Source: Atrina japonica (lineage: Eukaryota; Mollusca; Bivalvia; Pterioida; Pinnidae). From it: DNA of 64,000 bases. Below are positions 15,801-24,679 of the stretch, piece after piece. The stretch lies in NCBI GenBank assembly GCA_030159075.1, contig BROG01000137.1, positions 1,134,501-1,198,500 of the forward strand, written 5' to 3'. A program made the position numbers and the translations under genes. Under the pieces are notes generated by a model. It worked only from the letters and a program-made list of their open reading frames with translations. It ran no database searches and was not told the origin of the DNA. Within the stretch, counting starts at the first letter, position 1; the number at the start of each line of letters is the position of its first letter.

Positions 15801-18800
15801 AAACTAATTTTTATGAGAAAGTTTGCCAGTTTACTTGCACAGGGCCAGTGGTCTCTTCCAGGGTACATTGTAACCAGGTTCTGTCCTCCATCATATAAAT
15901 GAAAAAAATTGTTGAGTGTGGCATAAAACACAGTACAAAATCAAATTTAAGCTGAATTAACTTATGACTTAGGACTTAAGATTTAACATTTAAAATGATG
16001 TGACTGTAAATTTGTTTGCCACAGTCAGCAGATTCACAGAAAAGAAAGTGTTTTAAAAATTTTGTTTCAAATTTTGAATAGTGATCAACACCACACTCGA
16101 TAATTTTTCAATTATAGGTTGGCAGCCAGTTTTTGATGATGTGGGAGAAAACCCCGTTACAATCTACCCAGGAAGAAAACACCGGCCTTCCGCAAGTAAA
16201 CTGGCAAACTTTCTTACAAAAAACAGCTTAGGTTCCAGTTGGGCTCCTTAGAATTAGTTAGTTAATAACTTTCAGCCTCAAAAAAATGTAGTATGTGTAT
16301 TTGATGCATTTGAAGGTCAAATGAGTACAGAGGATAAATCTAGTTCTACAGAACTCTTGTTTTTTTTATTACAGTTTGACAGTTGGTTACATATTTCACC
16401 CTGACGGAAGGATGGAAACTGTGTCGTCTCAAGAATTTGAATTGTATAACTTCGGCGATGATGGAAATCCTCCGAAGGAAATGCAATTTAAATTTGTTGC
16501 AGGTAGTTTTTAATTTATGTTAATATATTTACCATATACGATCCAATAAGCTCCCAGGATACTACAAAAATAGGGAAAAAAATGTGAGCACTTTTTGGGA
16601 GTAATTTATTGTCAAATTGACGTAAAAAATTATTTTTTATAAGGCATGGTGGTAAAGTTGTTGTAGTTATTACTGAGGACACCTATCGACATTCTCCTGT
16701 TGCTTGGGGCTAGAGATAAACTGTTGTTTACGTTGTTCTGGTCCACATCTCGTCAAATGGCTAGAAAATATTCTCTATGGTGCGTAAAAAATGGTGAGTA
16801 AATCTGAACTATAGGGGAGGGGCACTTATAAGGACATGGGTGGAATACAGTAATATAATTTGGTATTTTGAAATATATGGACAAGTTATATTCCAGAGAT
16901 AATTTGGACAAAACCCAATGTCCTCAGAAATTTGAGGCTTAATTATGTATTTGCAATTCAGAATGATTGATAATCAGTTAAAACTCTAAATCATGAGTTT
17001 TGTGTCATACACATATTTCCTGAGAATTTATAAATTACCCCAGAAAATCCAAATTTGTCAGTTTATTTATTTTGTATATAGTTAAATTAAATATGTAAAC
17101 TATCAAACAAACGAAACTCAGTTAATGTTCTAATTAGATTTGTCCAAGAGAAATCAGTGAAAAATTATTCTATGAATTATCTCCCCTTAATCACAGTTTT
17201 ATCTGAAATGTATATGTTTTCATCATATTGGAATGTATTGTTTTTGATATATTTCTTGTGATTAGTTGCTTATTGGTAAAATGACAAGCTTATCTTATAT
17301 ACAGGTCTACTAAGGTAAGGTGGCACATCGGGGTTCTGTCTAAAACCAAAACAGTACGGTCTATTTTCCCAAAATAGGTTGTACAGATAAAACCTTGACA
17401 GATTCCATGCATTACTGAAGCTGTAATATTTTTGTCTCAACAAGATGCCTTTCACCCCTATTATGATTTAACTTAGACTCTTCGTGTTTGTAAAGATCTG
17501 CCAATTTACCTTAGTAGACCTAAGCTTATTTATTCTTGCTGTTATTTTTTTTCTGGTTTTTGTATGAGGTGTCATTTCTGTGATAATTAAACTCCTCACA
17601 GCAAGTGGTCTTGTGATAGAGTGTTTGACACACAAGCTGAAGGTCGCCAGTTCACTTCCTGGCACCGGGTCATACTTAAGACTTAAAAAAAAAGAAGTGA
17701 CTGTTCCATTTCCAAGCTCTCCTCAAAAGCAGTCAAGGTCATTGGTCAGACGAGACTTAAAACCAAGGTCCCATGTCGCAGTAGAGCATTACACTTTAAC
17801 TAACTGTGTCATTGTAAAGCATAGGTCAAAATTTATTGCTCTTCACCTCTTTAGCTGTTGAGTGTTCTTATGATGTGTAATATTCTTGATGGAAAGTCAA
17901 CCAACAATACTTAACTATTGTATGACAATGCTACTAGTATATATTTGAACTTTTTCACCTTTTTTTTTTTTTTTTCACCCATTTACGACAGACAACATAT
18001 TCACCTACTCTGAAAATTTGCCCTGCATTCCAATAGACTTATTTATGGCCTATATACCCGTGCTTCAACAACTTAGCTTGGAAATTTTGCTTTCATTTTA
18101 AAATCGCCCTTTTATCTAAAGACGAAAATGACAAAAATTAAACGGGAGCAAAAATGGCCAGGTGTACAGTGGGTATAAAACCTAATGGACGTCAATGTTG
18201 CATAGTCAGCTTAAAAACTGCTGTCACCATTCCAAATGAACCCACCAGCCATAAGCATTTTGGCTGGTGGCTGTTTCAGGAAGGTGACCACACTGACGAT
18301 AAGTGCCGGAAGTTGAATTCTGGTAAAAAAAAAAATCGGGACCAGATGAAACTTGAAATTGGACAATAGCAAATTCAACATCAAGCTCAATGCTAATGCG
18401 ATTCACTGAATTTGCCTTCAACAAGTTGGCATCTGCCCATGACTGCCAACTGAAAGCAGTTCAATACTTACATAAAATTATTACATGAACAGAATAGCTC
18501 AGACGGTAGAGTGTCAGATCTTCAACCTGAAGGTCCCTGGTTCGATCCTTGATTGTGCCAGATTTTCAGAGGTGAGTTTTCATCTACTATCTGCACAGCT
18601 CTATACCTCTAGATGGAGGATAAATGGTCTAGGATGTGCGGTTTTATTACCTTTGTGGGATTGTACAAGTGTAGCGGCGCTTAATATGGCCCACTTATGA
18701 AGGACACAACCACCACATCCATTCCTGCCTCACAAGGACAAGTGACAGGGGCTTTTAAATGGTCATGTCACTTGTTAAATCTAGCCAAAAACAAGCATAA

Positions 18801-19428
18801 AATTATTAGAAAGATTTGTATTGAGAATACCTCTAGAATTTGCACTGTATTATCACTATTCTGTAGGTAAAAAGACTTACAACCTAAAGTGTACAGTAGA
18901 AGATGTTGGAATATTTTACATCGGTGAAGGCAGAGATGCCAAGATATTTGAGCGGTTCTGTAAATATGAAGTGAATGGTGTCCCCGGCTGGGGTATAAGT
19001 GAATGGGATTATAGGTAAGTACATAAAGGTTACAGATTGATATTGTTCTTGTGTACTTTCTTTTCAATAAAATAAGATTTGAAAAATGTGTATCCATCAG
19101 TTCATATTTTAACCCATCAGCCCCTGAAATACAATGGACTCTTCTGTACATGATATCCTTTAATGTTAGATAATAGGTCACCTGAATTAAGTGAGCACCT
19201 GTCATGAACGGCATGTGAAAACAAACTTTACTATGCCCATCTAATGCCATGATAGTTTAACCTAGAAAAAAAAACCTGGAAATTGAATAACTTAATAGAG
19301 CATCTGGTTATGGTCTTTGTTCTAGTTGGTAAAGAAAATCTGTCATTTTATTCGCCTCACTGGGATTGAGAATGTATTTATAATTGAAACCAAGAATGAT
19401 TTTTCTTTTCAGGAATAAAGAAGATTAA
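3611..19428 (+). CDS. Seven-exon gene, membrane-anchored DUF7064/7065-like (PEP-synthase N-terminal-like) protein
   Basis: Exons by GT/AG and phase: 3611-3886, 6449-6556, 9890-10038, 10626-10784, 16375-16502, 18867-19014, 19413-19428. Joined, they give 984 nt, 327 aa plus stop, fully in frame. Residues 1-18 are hydrophobic (IFLIFTAAVIVLVAFLL) and look like a signal anchor, followed by KPDPEPKAGVYRLPNKWYP. Later landmarks are DAVYFNGGDKNGYYF, ARRQKNIVQTLLYLR, GLVIEPVEPMKKWRI, YFDFDTDMNP, LTVGYIFHPDGRM and a C-terminal GVPGWGISEWDYR. From memory this is a family of uncharacterised metazoan proteins also found as the N-terminal part of proteins called putative phosphoenolpyruvate synthase; the substrate and reaction are unknown. 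The model is shorter than I remember for relatives (about 400 aa): a segment of roughly 70-80 residues with an RDHSYG-type motif should precede LTVGYI, and I cannot find it in the exon 4-5 intron. AATAAA occurs at 19,482. Confidence 0.72.
4050..4137 (+). repeat. SINE family B tail fragment
   Basis: Matches the 3' part of the SINE at 18,487-18,790: GCCTCACA, ACAAGTG, AAATAGCCATG and CTTGTTAAATC followed by AGCCAAAACAAGCA. The tRNA-like head is absent. Confidence 0.6.
4240..4505. repeat. Degenerate GT/AT-rich simple repeat
   Basis: Irregular reiteration of GGTAGTATGTGGTATTATGG-like words, densest at 4,430-4,505, in intron 1 directly before the 35/37-bp minisatellite. Confidence 0.7.
4525..5040. 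repeat. 35/37-bp minisatellite with 107-bp higher-order unit
   Basis: The monomer is CAATGTATATGAGTGAAG then TAGAAAAACCATGCAGT. A 37-bp variant with CACAATGTGTATG recurs after every two 35-bp variants, giving a 107-bp super-unit. About 14 monomers lie in intron 1. Confidence 0.93.
5110..6053 (+). mobile_element. About 0.94-kb interspersed element, copy 1 (pair with 43,837-44,721)
   Basis: It aligns along its length, same orientation, with 43,837-44,721. Shared blocks include CTGGATATTTTTTTCAT, GCAATACTTTGGATTCTAT, GCAGGGAG(A/G)TCGCCA and GTCCAAATTGTCGGTTTC. Ends are AAGGGYGC...GAGCCCTTTTT, a short imperfect inverted pair. Near its 3' end the segment GGCGCCCTGTACT(C/T)CAATTA is present twice here but once in copy 2. 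No long frame; a non-autonomous DNA element is likely. Confidence 0.65.
6449..6556 (+). CDS. Exon 2 (residues 93-128)
   Basis: Acceptor TTTTTTAAG, donor AGG/GTAAGT; 36 codons, phase 0 at both ends. It encodes AVDAVYFNGGDKNGYYF and ATARRQKNIVQTLLYLR, the most family-like block of the protein. Confidence 0.78.
6612..7867 (+). mobile_element. hAT-like non-autonomous element, about 1.26 kb
   Basis: The ends are inverted: CAGGGCTCTCAGGGACCC at the left and CTGAGAGCCCTG at the right, with GACCCTGGGGTCCCAGGGAC just inside the right end. CAGGG termini are typical of hAT elements. Flanks CCGGTA and CTGGTA are similar but I cannot define an 8-bp target duplication. It sits wholly in intron 2. Its internal short frames (76 and 92 codons) show no transposase motifs. 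Confidence 0.6.
6872..6941. repeat. Perfect 18-bp inverted repeat (foldback)
   Basis: TAGTTACAGCTGCAACGA at 6,872-6,889 is repeated in exact inverse at 6,924-6,941 with a 34-bp loop. The flanks GTGTGCCACCCC and GGGTGCTACTG suggest a larger imperfect hairpin nested in the hAT-like element. Confidence 0.85.
8027..8272 (+). repeat. SINE family A, full length
   Basis: The head GGCCTCCATGGCCGAGTGGT resembles a Leu/Ser tRNA A-box region. The body has GAGAAAGTTTGCCAGTTTAC, GGCCGGTGATCACCTCC, CTCCACCAATAAAAACT and the tail GTTGAGTGTGATGTAAAACA. This is the most common SINE here: + copies at 8,027, 15,708 and 58,797; - copies at 16,088, 24,680, 33,144, 43,524 and 61,763. Confidence 0.85.
8487..8533. 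repeat. (TC)n and (CCAC)n simple repeats
   Basis: A run of TC dinucleotides is followed by ACCC/CCAC tetranucleotides. A second short TC run lies at about 8,371-8,390. Confidence 0.95.
8699..8940 (+). repeat. tRNA-derived SINE (family E)
   Basis: The head GGGTAGCGCAGTGGTTAGC is a tRNA A-box-like start. The body has CCCCAGGTACCCCAGCTTC and the tail GAGACATTTATAGATACTATAAGTTGAT. The tail recurs at 54,066-54,205 with GAGACATCTATAAAAGTTGAT. Confidence 0.6.
9038..9800 (+). mobile_element. hAT-like TIR element
   Basis: Left end CAGGGGTCAAATTTAGCA, right end (as reverse complement) CAGGGTTCGAAATTAGCA. Internal GGACAAGTTAG and ACTAGTCC words recur near both ends. CAGGG termini resemble hAT MITEs; the elements at 41,190-41,462 and 60,599-60,776 have similar ends. 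It carries the segment shared with 20,512-20,590. Confidence 0.6.
9395..9480 (+). repeat. Segment shared in inverse with 20,512-20,590
   Basis: GGAGTAACCTTTTGATTATC, ATACGGAAGATTC and ACTTTTCGG, followed by CACGGGAAAAAC, occur here. Their reverse complements occur at 20,512-20,590. Flanking sequences differ, so this is a repeat module inside the larger element. Confidence 0.7.
9890..10038 (+). CDS. Exon 3 (residues 129-177 plus split R178)
   Basis: Acceptor TATATACAG, donor ATGAG/GTACCA, phase 0 in and phase 2 out. It encodes TPGMGLLEIPSKPDT, then AAGGLVIEPVEPMKKW. It lies just after the hAT-like element at 9,038-9,800. Confidence 0.78.
10165..10331 (+). mobile_element. pogo/Tc1-like MITE, 'CAGTAAAACCTG' family
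   Basis: Begins TACAGTAAAACCTG, contains GACCACCTGGTCACAAAGACC and ends ATACAAGTTTCACTG. The ends are inverted (CAGTRAAAC...GTTTCACTG) and TA-flanked, as in Tc1/mariner-pogo derived MITEs. Relatives occur at 27,757, 40,326, 45,250, 51,986, 58,221 and 60,010. Confidence 0.6.
10358..10536 (+). mobile_element. pogo-like MITE, 'CAGTGGAATCTCGTTATG' family
   Basis: Starts ACAGTAGCATCTTGTTAT, contains ATCCAGAATTCGAGATAAC and ends CATAACGAGATTCCACTG. The inverted ends and internal DAGATAAC motif recur at about 25,968-26,156, 35,560-36,195, 45,862-46,060, 52,580-52,775 and 56,588-56,775. Confidence 0.55.
10626..10784 (+). CDS. Exon 4 (residues 179-230, split 231)
   Basis: Acceptor GTATTTTCAG, donor CAAAA/GTATTG (phase 2). 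It encodes ITKSGEEVDVNFSLDW, KYFDFDTDMNPKTMADAI and WSREYFKRLQ. If unspliced the frame stops two codons later. The 3' end of this exon is duplicated immediately downstream (10,826-10,884). Confidence 0.75.
10826..10884 (+). pseudogene. Diverged tandem duplicate of the exon 4 3' end
   Basis: Bases 10,826-10,884 repeat 10,741-10,800 about 84 bp downstream. In the matching frame it reads CHKTWSGDSFSELQK against CKETWSREYFKRLQK, and the exon-intron junction sequence CTACAAAAG is retained. No acceptor or upstream half is present, so it is probably an inert fragment. Confidence 0.7.
11040..11700. repeat. 96-bp tandem repeat, degenerate
   Basis: Units start around GAGATACCATGCTGACTGG and contain TCCAAGATATCTGAGATAG and TTATACAGACCTAATA. 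Starts are near 11,049, 11,161, 11,257, 11,351, with decayed copies near 11,452 and 11,610. It lies in the intron after exon 4. Confidence 0.85.
12020..14160. repeat. 46-bp minisatellite, about 40 copies
   Basis: The unit runs TGCTGGGTGATTTCTAGGAC then AGGTACATATTTATGGTGAC then AACACT. Copies are regular at about 12,440-13,440 and more degraded at the edges and at 13,440-14,000. It fills much of the intron between exons 4 and 5. No exon is visible within it. Confidence 0.93.
14915..15300 (+). repeat. AT-rich interspersed element, copy 1
   Basis: The segment with TATTGTTTATTTGAGCAGATTGAAC and AACATAATTTCAAGAACAT is repeated at about 42,660-42,800 in the same orientation (continuous match is interrupted). 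A (TA)-rich stretch follows at 15,205-15,275. Function unknown; no coding capacity. Confidence 0.55.
15708..15950 (+). repeat. SINE family A, full length
   Basis: GGCCTCCATGGCCGAGTGGT head, B-box-like GGTTTGAGCCCCGCC, GAGAAAGTTTGCCAGTTTAC body and tail TTGTTGAGTGTGGCATAAAACA. In the intron before exon 5. Confidence 0.85.
16088..16246 (-). repeat. SINE family A, head-truncated
   Basis: Minus-strand copy: the CACACTCGATAATTTTTCA tail, GGCAGCCAGTTTTTGATG, ACCGGCCTTCCGCAAGTAAA and GGCAAACTTTCTTAC are present. It ends inside the body, before the tRNA head, 130 bp upstream of exon 5. Confidence 0.8.
16375..16502 (+). CDS. Exon 5 (residues 232-273)
   Basis: Acceptor TTTTTTTATTACAG, donor GCAG/GTAGTT. 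It encodes LTVGYIFHPDGRMETVSS and FGDDGNPPKEMQFKFVA. It enters in phase 2, which matches the exon 4 donor, so the join is in frame even though a family segment appears to be missing between them. Confidence 0.75.
17302..17521. mobile_element. MITE with AGGTCTAC termini, copy 1
   Basis: Left end AGGTCTACTAAGGTAAGGTG, right end TTACCTTAGTAGACCT, inverted. The interior has CCAAAACAGTACGGT, CCCAAAATAGGTTGTAC and CATTACTGAA. The same interior occurs at 30,040-30,230, where the left terminus is amplified into a minisatellite. Confidence 0.75.
17585..17866 (+). repeat. Putative SINE family C
   Basis: The start GCAAGTGGTCTTGTGATAGAG with CAGTTCACTTCCTGGC is faintly tRNA-like (A and B box positions). 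The tail CATAGGTCAAAATTTATTG then CTCTTCACCTCTTTAGCTGTTG recurs near 27,640-27,690 and 36,897-36,945. Confidence 0.5.
17946..18178. mobile_element. MITE, 'GTATACCTGGAAATTTTCACCC' family, copy 1
   Basis: Homologous to 26,599-26,840 and 59,465-59,698. Shared are the CACCC/TTTT start, GACAGACA, AAATTTGCCCT, TTTTGCTTTCAT and a terminal CAGGTGTACAGTG. The terminal repeats are best preserved in the 26.6-kb copy. Confidence 0.6.
18487..18790 (+). repeat. tRNA-derived SINE (family B)
   Basis: The head AATAGCTCAGACGGTAGAG and B box GGTTCGATCC with 3' stem-like sequence make it strongly tRNA-like. It runs on into a non-tRNA body ending AGCCAAAAACAAGCATAAAA, so it is a SINE and not a tRNA gene. It ends about 75 bp before exon 6. 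Confidence 0.75.
18867..19014 (+). CDS. Exon 6 (residues 275-322)
   Basis: Acceptor ATTCTGTAG, donor ATAG/GTAAGT. It encodes KKTYNLKCTVEDVGIFYIG, AKIFERFCKYEV and GVPGWGISEWDY. It has a typical family C-terminal signature (recollection). Confidence 0.77.
19413..19428 (+). CDS. Exon 7, last coding exon (residues 323-327 and stop)
   Basis: Acceptor TTTTCTTTTCAG, then GAATAAAGAAGATTAA gives R-N-K-E-D-stop when joined to exon 6. The join is short but the acceptor is good. 3' UTR follows; AATAAA at 19,482-19,487 is a candidate poly(A) signal. Confidence 0.65.
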
Positions 19429-21159
19429 CTGCATATGACCAGAGTAATATATAAAAAGTAATAAGATGAAAGCAGTGAAACAATAAAATTCAGAAAGAAG
19501 AAATCACGGGGAGACAACTTGAGAATTAAAGATTAAAATAACAGACAGAAAACCAAAGATTTAGTAGTTTGAACTTCATCCAAAGACATGAAGAAGTGGG
19601 GATATGAGTTCAGGGATAAGTCAGTTCCAGCCAGTAAATGGTACCAGTTGTCCCACTTTGAGTGGGGAACCGGTAATAAGTTGTATCATATCATGTCAAG
19701 TTGACCAGGATGATGGAGTACCAAAAAGCTAGCCAACAGATGACCACCAAAATAACAATGCTTTTACATACTGTTAATATGTTCATCACTGAAGACAATG
19801 GACTCTTCCTCACTTTCATGGCAGTAACCTACGTGCAGTCTAAGTTTGACTCCAGGGGTGGACAAACTAATAGACAAAATTGGTAATAGTCTCACTTGAC
19901 CTTTGTTCACCGAGTTTACCTCTCATCGCATTGATTTTATTAAACCTTGCATTGAATGTTTTTGGTTTTCTTTGTATATGTTAATTTGAATACAATGATA
20001 AATTGGAAAAGGTAAAATATATATATATATATTTAGAGATATGAGAATTTTTTCAAATGACACAGGGAACAAATGACAAACTTTAAGGAAATATACCTGC
20101 ATTTTTGTACCATATAGTAGTTGTTTACCATATAGTAGTTGTTTATTTATTATGAAGTAGAATAATCAAATATTCAAAGATTTATAATCAATTATGTCAC
20201 AATATGCTATTTTCGGAGTTATTCACTCTTTAATGCCGGAGGTGTGATTAGTTTCAAGTGTCATGGATATAACCTTGGTAACAGATTGGGATTAGCTGTA
20301 GCTACTTAGATTGCTATGAATTAAGCAGTATCTTGTGATTAGCTTTAGCTATAGTAAAATTCATATAATTTGGCCAGGTGGAGTCTTGTGAATTCTTTCC
20401 TGACCAAGACGAGTTTAAATTTTAGGTAATAAAGCATAACATTAAAATAACACTAGCTAGAGTAATTGTTCCTACTTGTCAGCATACATAAGTATCCAAT
20501 GATGAATAAAACGTTTTTCCCGTGAATCTTGTCATTACGGAAAAGTGAGAAGAATCGTCCGTATGATAATCAAAAGGTTACTCCACCTGGTCAAGTGGAC
20601 GAACATTGATATTTAAACATTACCTGTAAGAGAGCACTAATCAAGTTTCAATTGTATATACCAAGGTATATCTAAGATGAGAACTTTTTGATCAGTATTA
20701 TGAAATGTTTCCTCCTAAAAATGTATCATCATAGTCTTAGATTTATATTTCAGTCGTCACTTTCATATTTCAGACGCGTCACTTTCTAACTGTGATATTG
20801 ATGTTTTGTACAATTATTTTATCTACACTTTATTGATTTGATGTGTCAGTTTATGGCAATGTTTAGGATATTCTAAACAGCCTTTGAAACGCTTGAAAGT
20901 GGTAAAAGCACTGCACAAATCTTAGGTTTAAAATTGGTTTTCTAGATTTTTTTCTTGGAACCAAAAATGTTCATTTTAGTTAACATCTTAGTATTATAGT
21001 ATCATCTTAGTATTATAATATTAAATTAGTATTATAGTTTTAACTAAAAGAACAACTTTATCCTTTAATCCAATTATTTTTATTATTGTTATTTATTTAC
21101 ATATGTTTTGTGTATTTATATTATTATGGCATTGTTGTGAAATGTTTACCTATGTTTCA
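19429..21159. other. 3' UTR and AT-rich intergenic DNA
   Basis: Apart from the inverted module at 20,512-20,590 and a small (TA)n at about 20,018-20,031, I see no gene. The 61-codon frame at 19,701 has no support. Confidence 0.5.
20512..20590 (-). repeat. Inverted copy of the 9,395-9,480 module
   Basis: Reads GTTTTTCCCGTGAATCTTG, then AAAAGTGAGAAGAATC, GTCCGTATGATAATC and AAAAGGTTACTCC. The flanks do not match those of the other copy. Confidence 0.65.
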
Positions 21160-22820
21160 GATAACTATGTCAACTTGTCAGATAACTATGTCAATTTGTC
21201 AGATAACCATGTCAACTTGTCATAACTATGTCAACTTGTCAGATGATTATGTCAACTTGTCAGATAACTATGTCAGATTGTCAGATAACTATGTCAATTT
21301 GTCAGATAACCCTGTCAACTTGTCATAACTATGTCAACTTGTCAGATGATTATGTCAACTTGTCAGATAACTATGTCAGATTGTCAGATAACTATGTCAA
21401 TTTGTCAGATAACCATGTCAACTTGTCATAACTATGTCAACTTGTCAGATGATTTTGTCAACTTGTCAGATAACTATGTCAGATTGTCAGATAACTATGT
21501 CAATTTGTCAGATAACCATGTCAACTTGTCATAACTATGTCAACTTGTCAGATGATTATGTGAACTTGTCAGATAACTATGTCAATTTGTCAGATAACCA
21601 TGTCAAATTCTCAGATAACTGTCAACCTGTCAGATGATTATGTCATCTTGTCAGATAACTATGTCAGATTGTCAGATAACCATGTCAACTTCTCAGATAA
21701 CTGTCAACCTGTCAGATGATTATGTCTTCTTGTCAGATAACTATGTCAAATTGTCAGATACATGTAACTGTGAAGGCTTGCCTGATAATTATGAGTTAAA
21801 TAAGTACCTCAACATGATAGATAACTGTGTCAGATATCTATGCCAAGTATAAGATAACTGTCACATGTATGATAACTGTCACATGTAAGATAACTGTCAC
21901 ATGTAAGATAACTGTCACATGTAAGATAACTGTCACATGTGAGATAACTGTCACCTGTAAGATAACTGTCACATGTAAGATAACTGTCATATGTAAGATA
22001 ACTATGTCAGCATGTCATATAACTATGTCAGCATGTCATATAACTATGTCAGCTTGTTAGATAACTATGCCAGTTTGTCAGATAACTATGTCAACTTTTC
22101 AGATAACTATGTCAGCATGTCAGATAACTATGTCAACTTTTCAGATAACTATGTCAGATAAGATAACTGTCAGCATGTCATATAACTATGTCAGCTTGTC
22201 ATATAACTATGTCATCATGTCAGATTACTATATCAGCATGTCAGGTAACTATGTCAGCTTGTCAGATAACTATGTCACATGTAAGATAACTATGTTGGAG
22301 TGTAAAATAACTATGTCAGGATGTTAGATAACTATGTCAGGATGTCAGATAACTCTGTCAACTTGTAAGATAACTATGTCAGCATGTCAGATAACCATAT
22401 CTGCATGTCAGATAACTATGTCAACTTGTAAGATAACTGTCAGCATGTCAGATAACTATGTCAGCTTGTCAGTTAACTATGTCAACTTGTCAGATTCATG
22501 TAACTGTGAAAGCTAACTACCTCAGCATGGGAGATAATTATGTTAGCATGAAAGATAACTATGTGAACTTGCCAGATAATAATGCCAGTATATCATGATT
22601 ATGTTAATATGTCAGTTGATTGTGTCAACCTGTCAAATAATTATGTCAAATAAATATGTGTGACAATTAGATAATTGTGTTAAGATTACTATGTAAACTT
22701 GTCAGACATGTATATCAACATGCCAGATAATTGTTTCAGAATTTCAAATAATTGTATAAACTTCTCAGATAATTATATAAACATGTCAGGTAACTGTCAT
22801 CTTGTCAGATGATTATTTCA
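21160..22820. repeat. 18/21-bp minisatellite with 103-bp higher-order repeat
   Basis: Monomers of the type ATGTCAACTTGTCAGATAACT (21 bp). At 21,200-21,640 five monomers (four of 21 and one of 19 bp) make a 103-bp unit that repeats about four times. At 21,845-22,010 the monomer is the 18-bp ATGTAAGATAACTGTCAC. After that it decays to about 22,820. The stop-free frames here are repeat translation. Confidence 0.93.
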
Positions 22821-22859
22821 GCATATCAAATGGTCAGATAATAATAGCAACAATGAGTC

Positions 22860-23575
22860 AACACATCCATCTAAAAAATTATGGCAGAAGTGTACCTCAG
22901 TATAATCTAGTTATGGCAGAAATGTTCCCCAGTATTAATATATCAAGTTATGACAGAGATGTGCCCCAGTTCAATCACATAAAGTTATGGCAGAAATGTG
23001 CCCTAGTAAAACACATCAAGTTATGGCAGAAATGTCCCTTACTATAACACATCAGGTTATGGCAGAAATGTGCCCTAGTATAACACATCAAGTTATGGCA
23101 GAAATGTCCCTTACTATAACACATCAGGTTATGGCAGAAATGTGCCCTAGTATAACACAGCAAGTTATGACAGGAATGTGCCCTAGTATAACACATTTCA
23201 AGTTATGGCAGAGATGTTCTCCAGTATAAACACATCAAGTTATGACAGAGATGTGCCCCAGAAATGTGCCCTAGTATAACACATCAAGTTATGACAGAAA
23301 TGTGCCCGCTAGTATAACACATCAAAAGTTATGGCAGAGATGTGCCCCAGTTCAATCACATCAAGTTATGGCAGAAATGTGCCATAGTATAACACATCAA
23401 GTTATGGCAGAAATGTCCCTTACTATAACACATCAGGTTATGGCAGAAATGTGCCCTAGTATAACACATCAAGTTATGGCAGAAATGTCCCTTACTATAA
23501 CACATGAGGTTATGGCAGAAATGTACCCTAGTATAACACAGCAAGTTATGACAGGAATGTATCACCATACATCAT
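22860..23575. repeat. 36-bp minisatellite with alternating variants
   Basis: The unit is AAGTTATGGCAGAAATGTG then CCCTAGTATAACACATC. A second variant with TCCCTTACTATAACAC alternates with it, giving about 72-bp periodicity at 22,990-23,160 and 23,380-23,540. About 20 monomers. It directly follows the previous array with no shared sequence. Confidence 0.93.
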
Positions 23576-24393
23576 AGATCATCTGACAAGAAATGACAAT
23601 ATGACACCTGTACATTTTAGTTGTTGAGTATCAAGTTTTTGTATTCTTGCCAAATTTAGTTTCGTAATAAAATATTTCAATCAAATCTTGATTACATTAT
23701 TATGTTGCTTAATATAATTATTTACACATCAACCCCTAAAGCTTCATGTGGTCTCAACCATTTCAAAGAATATCAAAGTCCACTGTCATAATTTAGGAGT
23801 GTATGATTCAAATAAAAATTCTTCAATAATTTTATATGTTATTTTAACTTGCTCACTCCCGAAAAAGGACGATAGACCATTCTATTTATTGACTTGGTTA
23901 AGTCTATATGTGAAGTCAGGGGTTGACAAGTTAAAGGCTGCTGACAATAATTAAATTCATTTTATATGTTCAATGGAACAAATTAAAATGAATTTTAATG
24001 GCCCCCACAACATTACGTCCTGTCACCATGTGGGACTGATTAATTGATAGTTAATTTTGTTTTCCTGTGTTGATGATTAATAAGAATAATTCAGTGATAT
24101 GACGGCCACATTGCTGTGTTGGTATTTTCCAAGTACATAGCTTTATATTGGGAAACTGGATTTTCAAATTATTTTAACACTTCTTTGGAGTGGAGGTGAA
24201 CTTCAAATGAATGAAAAACTAAAACTTGAATCATAGATCCAGATACAATCAGTTTTTTTATTCATGCCTCAGTTCTGCAGAAGGAAGATTTTCAAAGAGG
24301 GGTACCCTCTGGGACATATTTCAACACCCCTGGATCCACCCCTCAGCCGATCTGACTGAAAACATGCTATGTATAAGTGTCAGGCTGTTTATT
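23576..24393. other. Intergenic AT-rich sequence
   Basis: The pair CATCAACCCCTAAAG at 23,728 and CAGGGGTTGACAAG at 23,918 could be the ends of a diverged TTAACTCAT-type element. Nothing coding is supported. Confidence 0.4.
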
Positions 24394-24545
24394 TTGAATT
24401 TACTGGGTGGGTGTAAATGCAAACTTTACAATATGACACTTCTGAATTTACTGGGTGGGTGTAAATAAAAAATTTACGACATGACAATTAATTTACAATT
24501 TTGTATTTACACGCACCGAGTAAATTCAAAATTTACAACATGACA
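24394..24545. repeat. Inverted repeat with tandem arm
   Basis: GAATTTACTGGGTGGGTG occurs twice (about 24,397 and 24,441) and once in inverse as CACGCACCGAGTAAATTC at 24,511. A small foldback element in intergenic DNA. Confidence 0.7.
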
Positions 24546-24679
24546 AGACAGTCTAGAGTATTTGCTTCCTGTTAAGATTCATCAGAATCCCTTCAGCAGT
24601 TTTGGAGAAGTCAAAATTGTGAAAAGATATACAAAGCTCACCTGAACTCAGGTGAACTAAATTCAACACACAAAGTTAG

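Noticed and set aside
18487..18560. Functional tRNA gene
   Set aside because: tRNA-like head of a SINE; the tail recurs at 4,050.
21086..23577. Multiple 60-90-codon frames reading repeats such as MSTCQITMS or HQVMAEMCPSIT
   Set aside because: These are minisatellite translations in several frames and both strands; periodicities of 103 and 72 bp are DNA-level, and no initiating exon is present.
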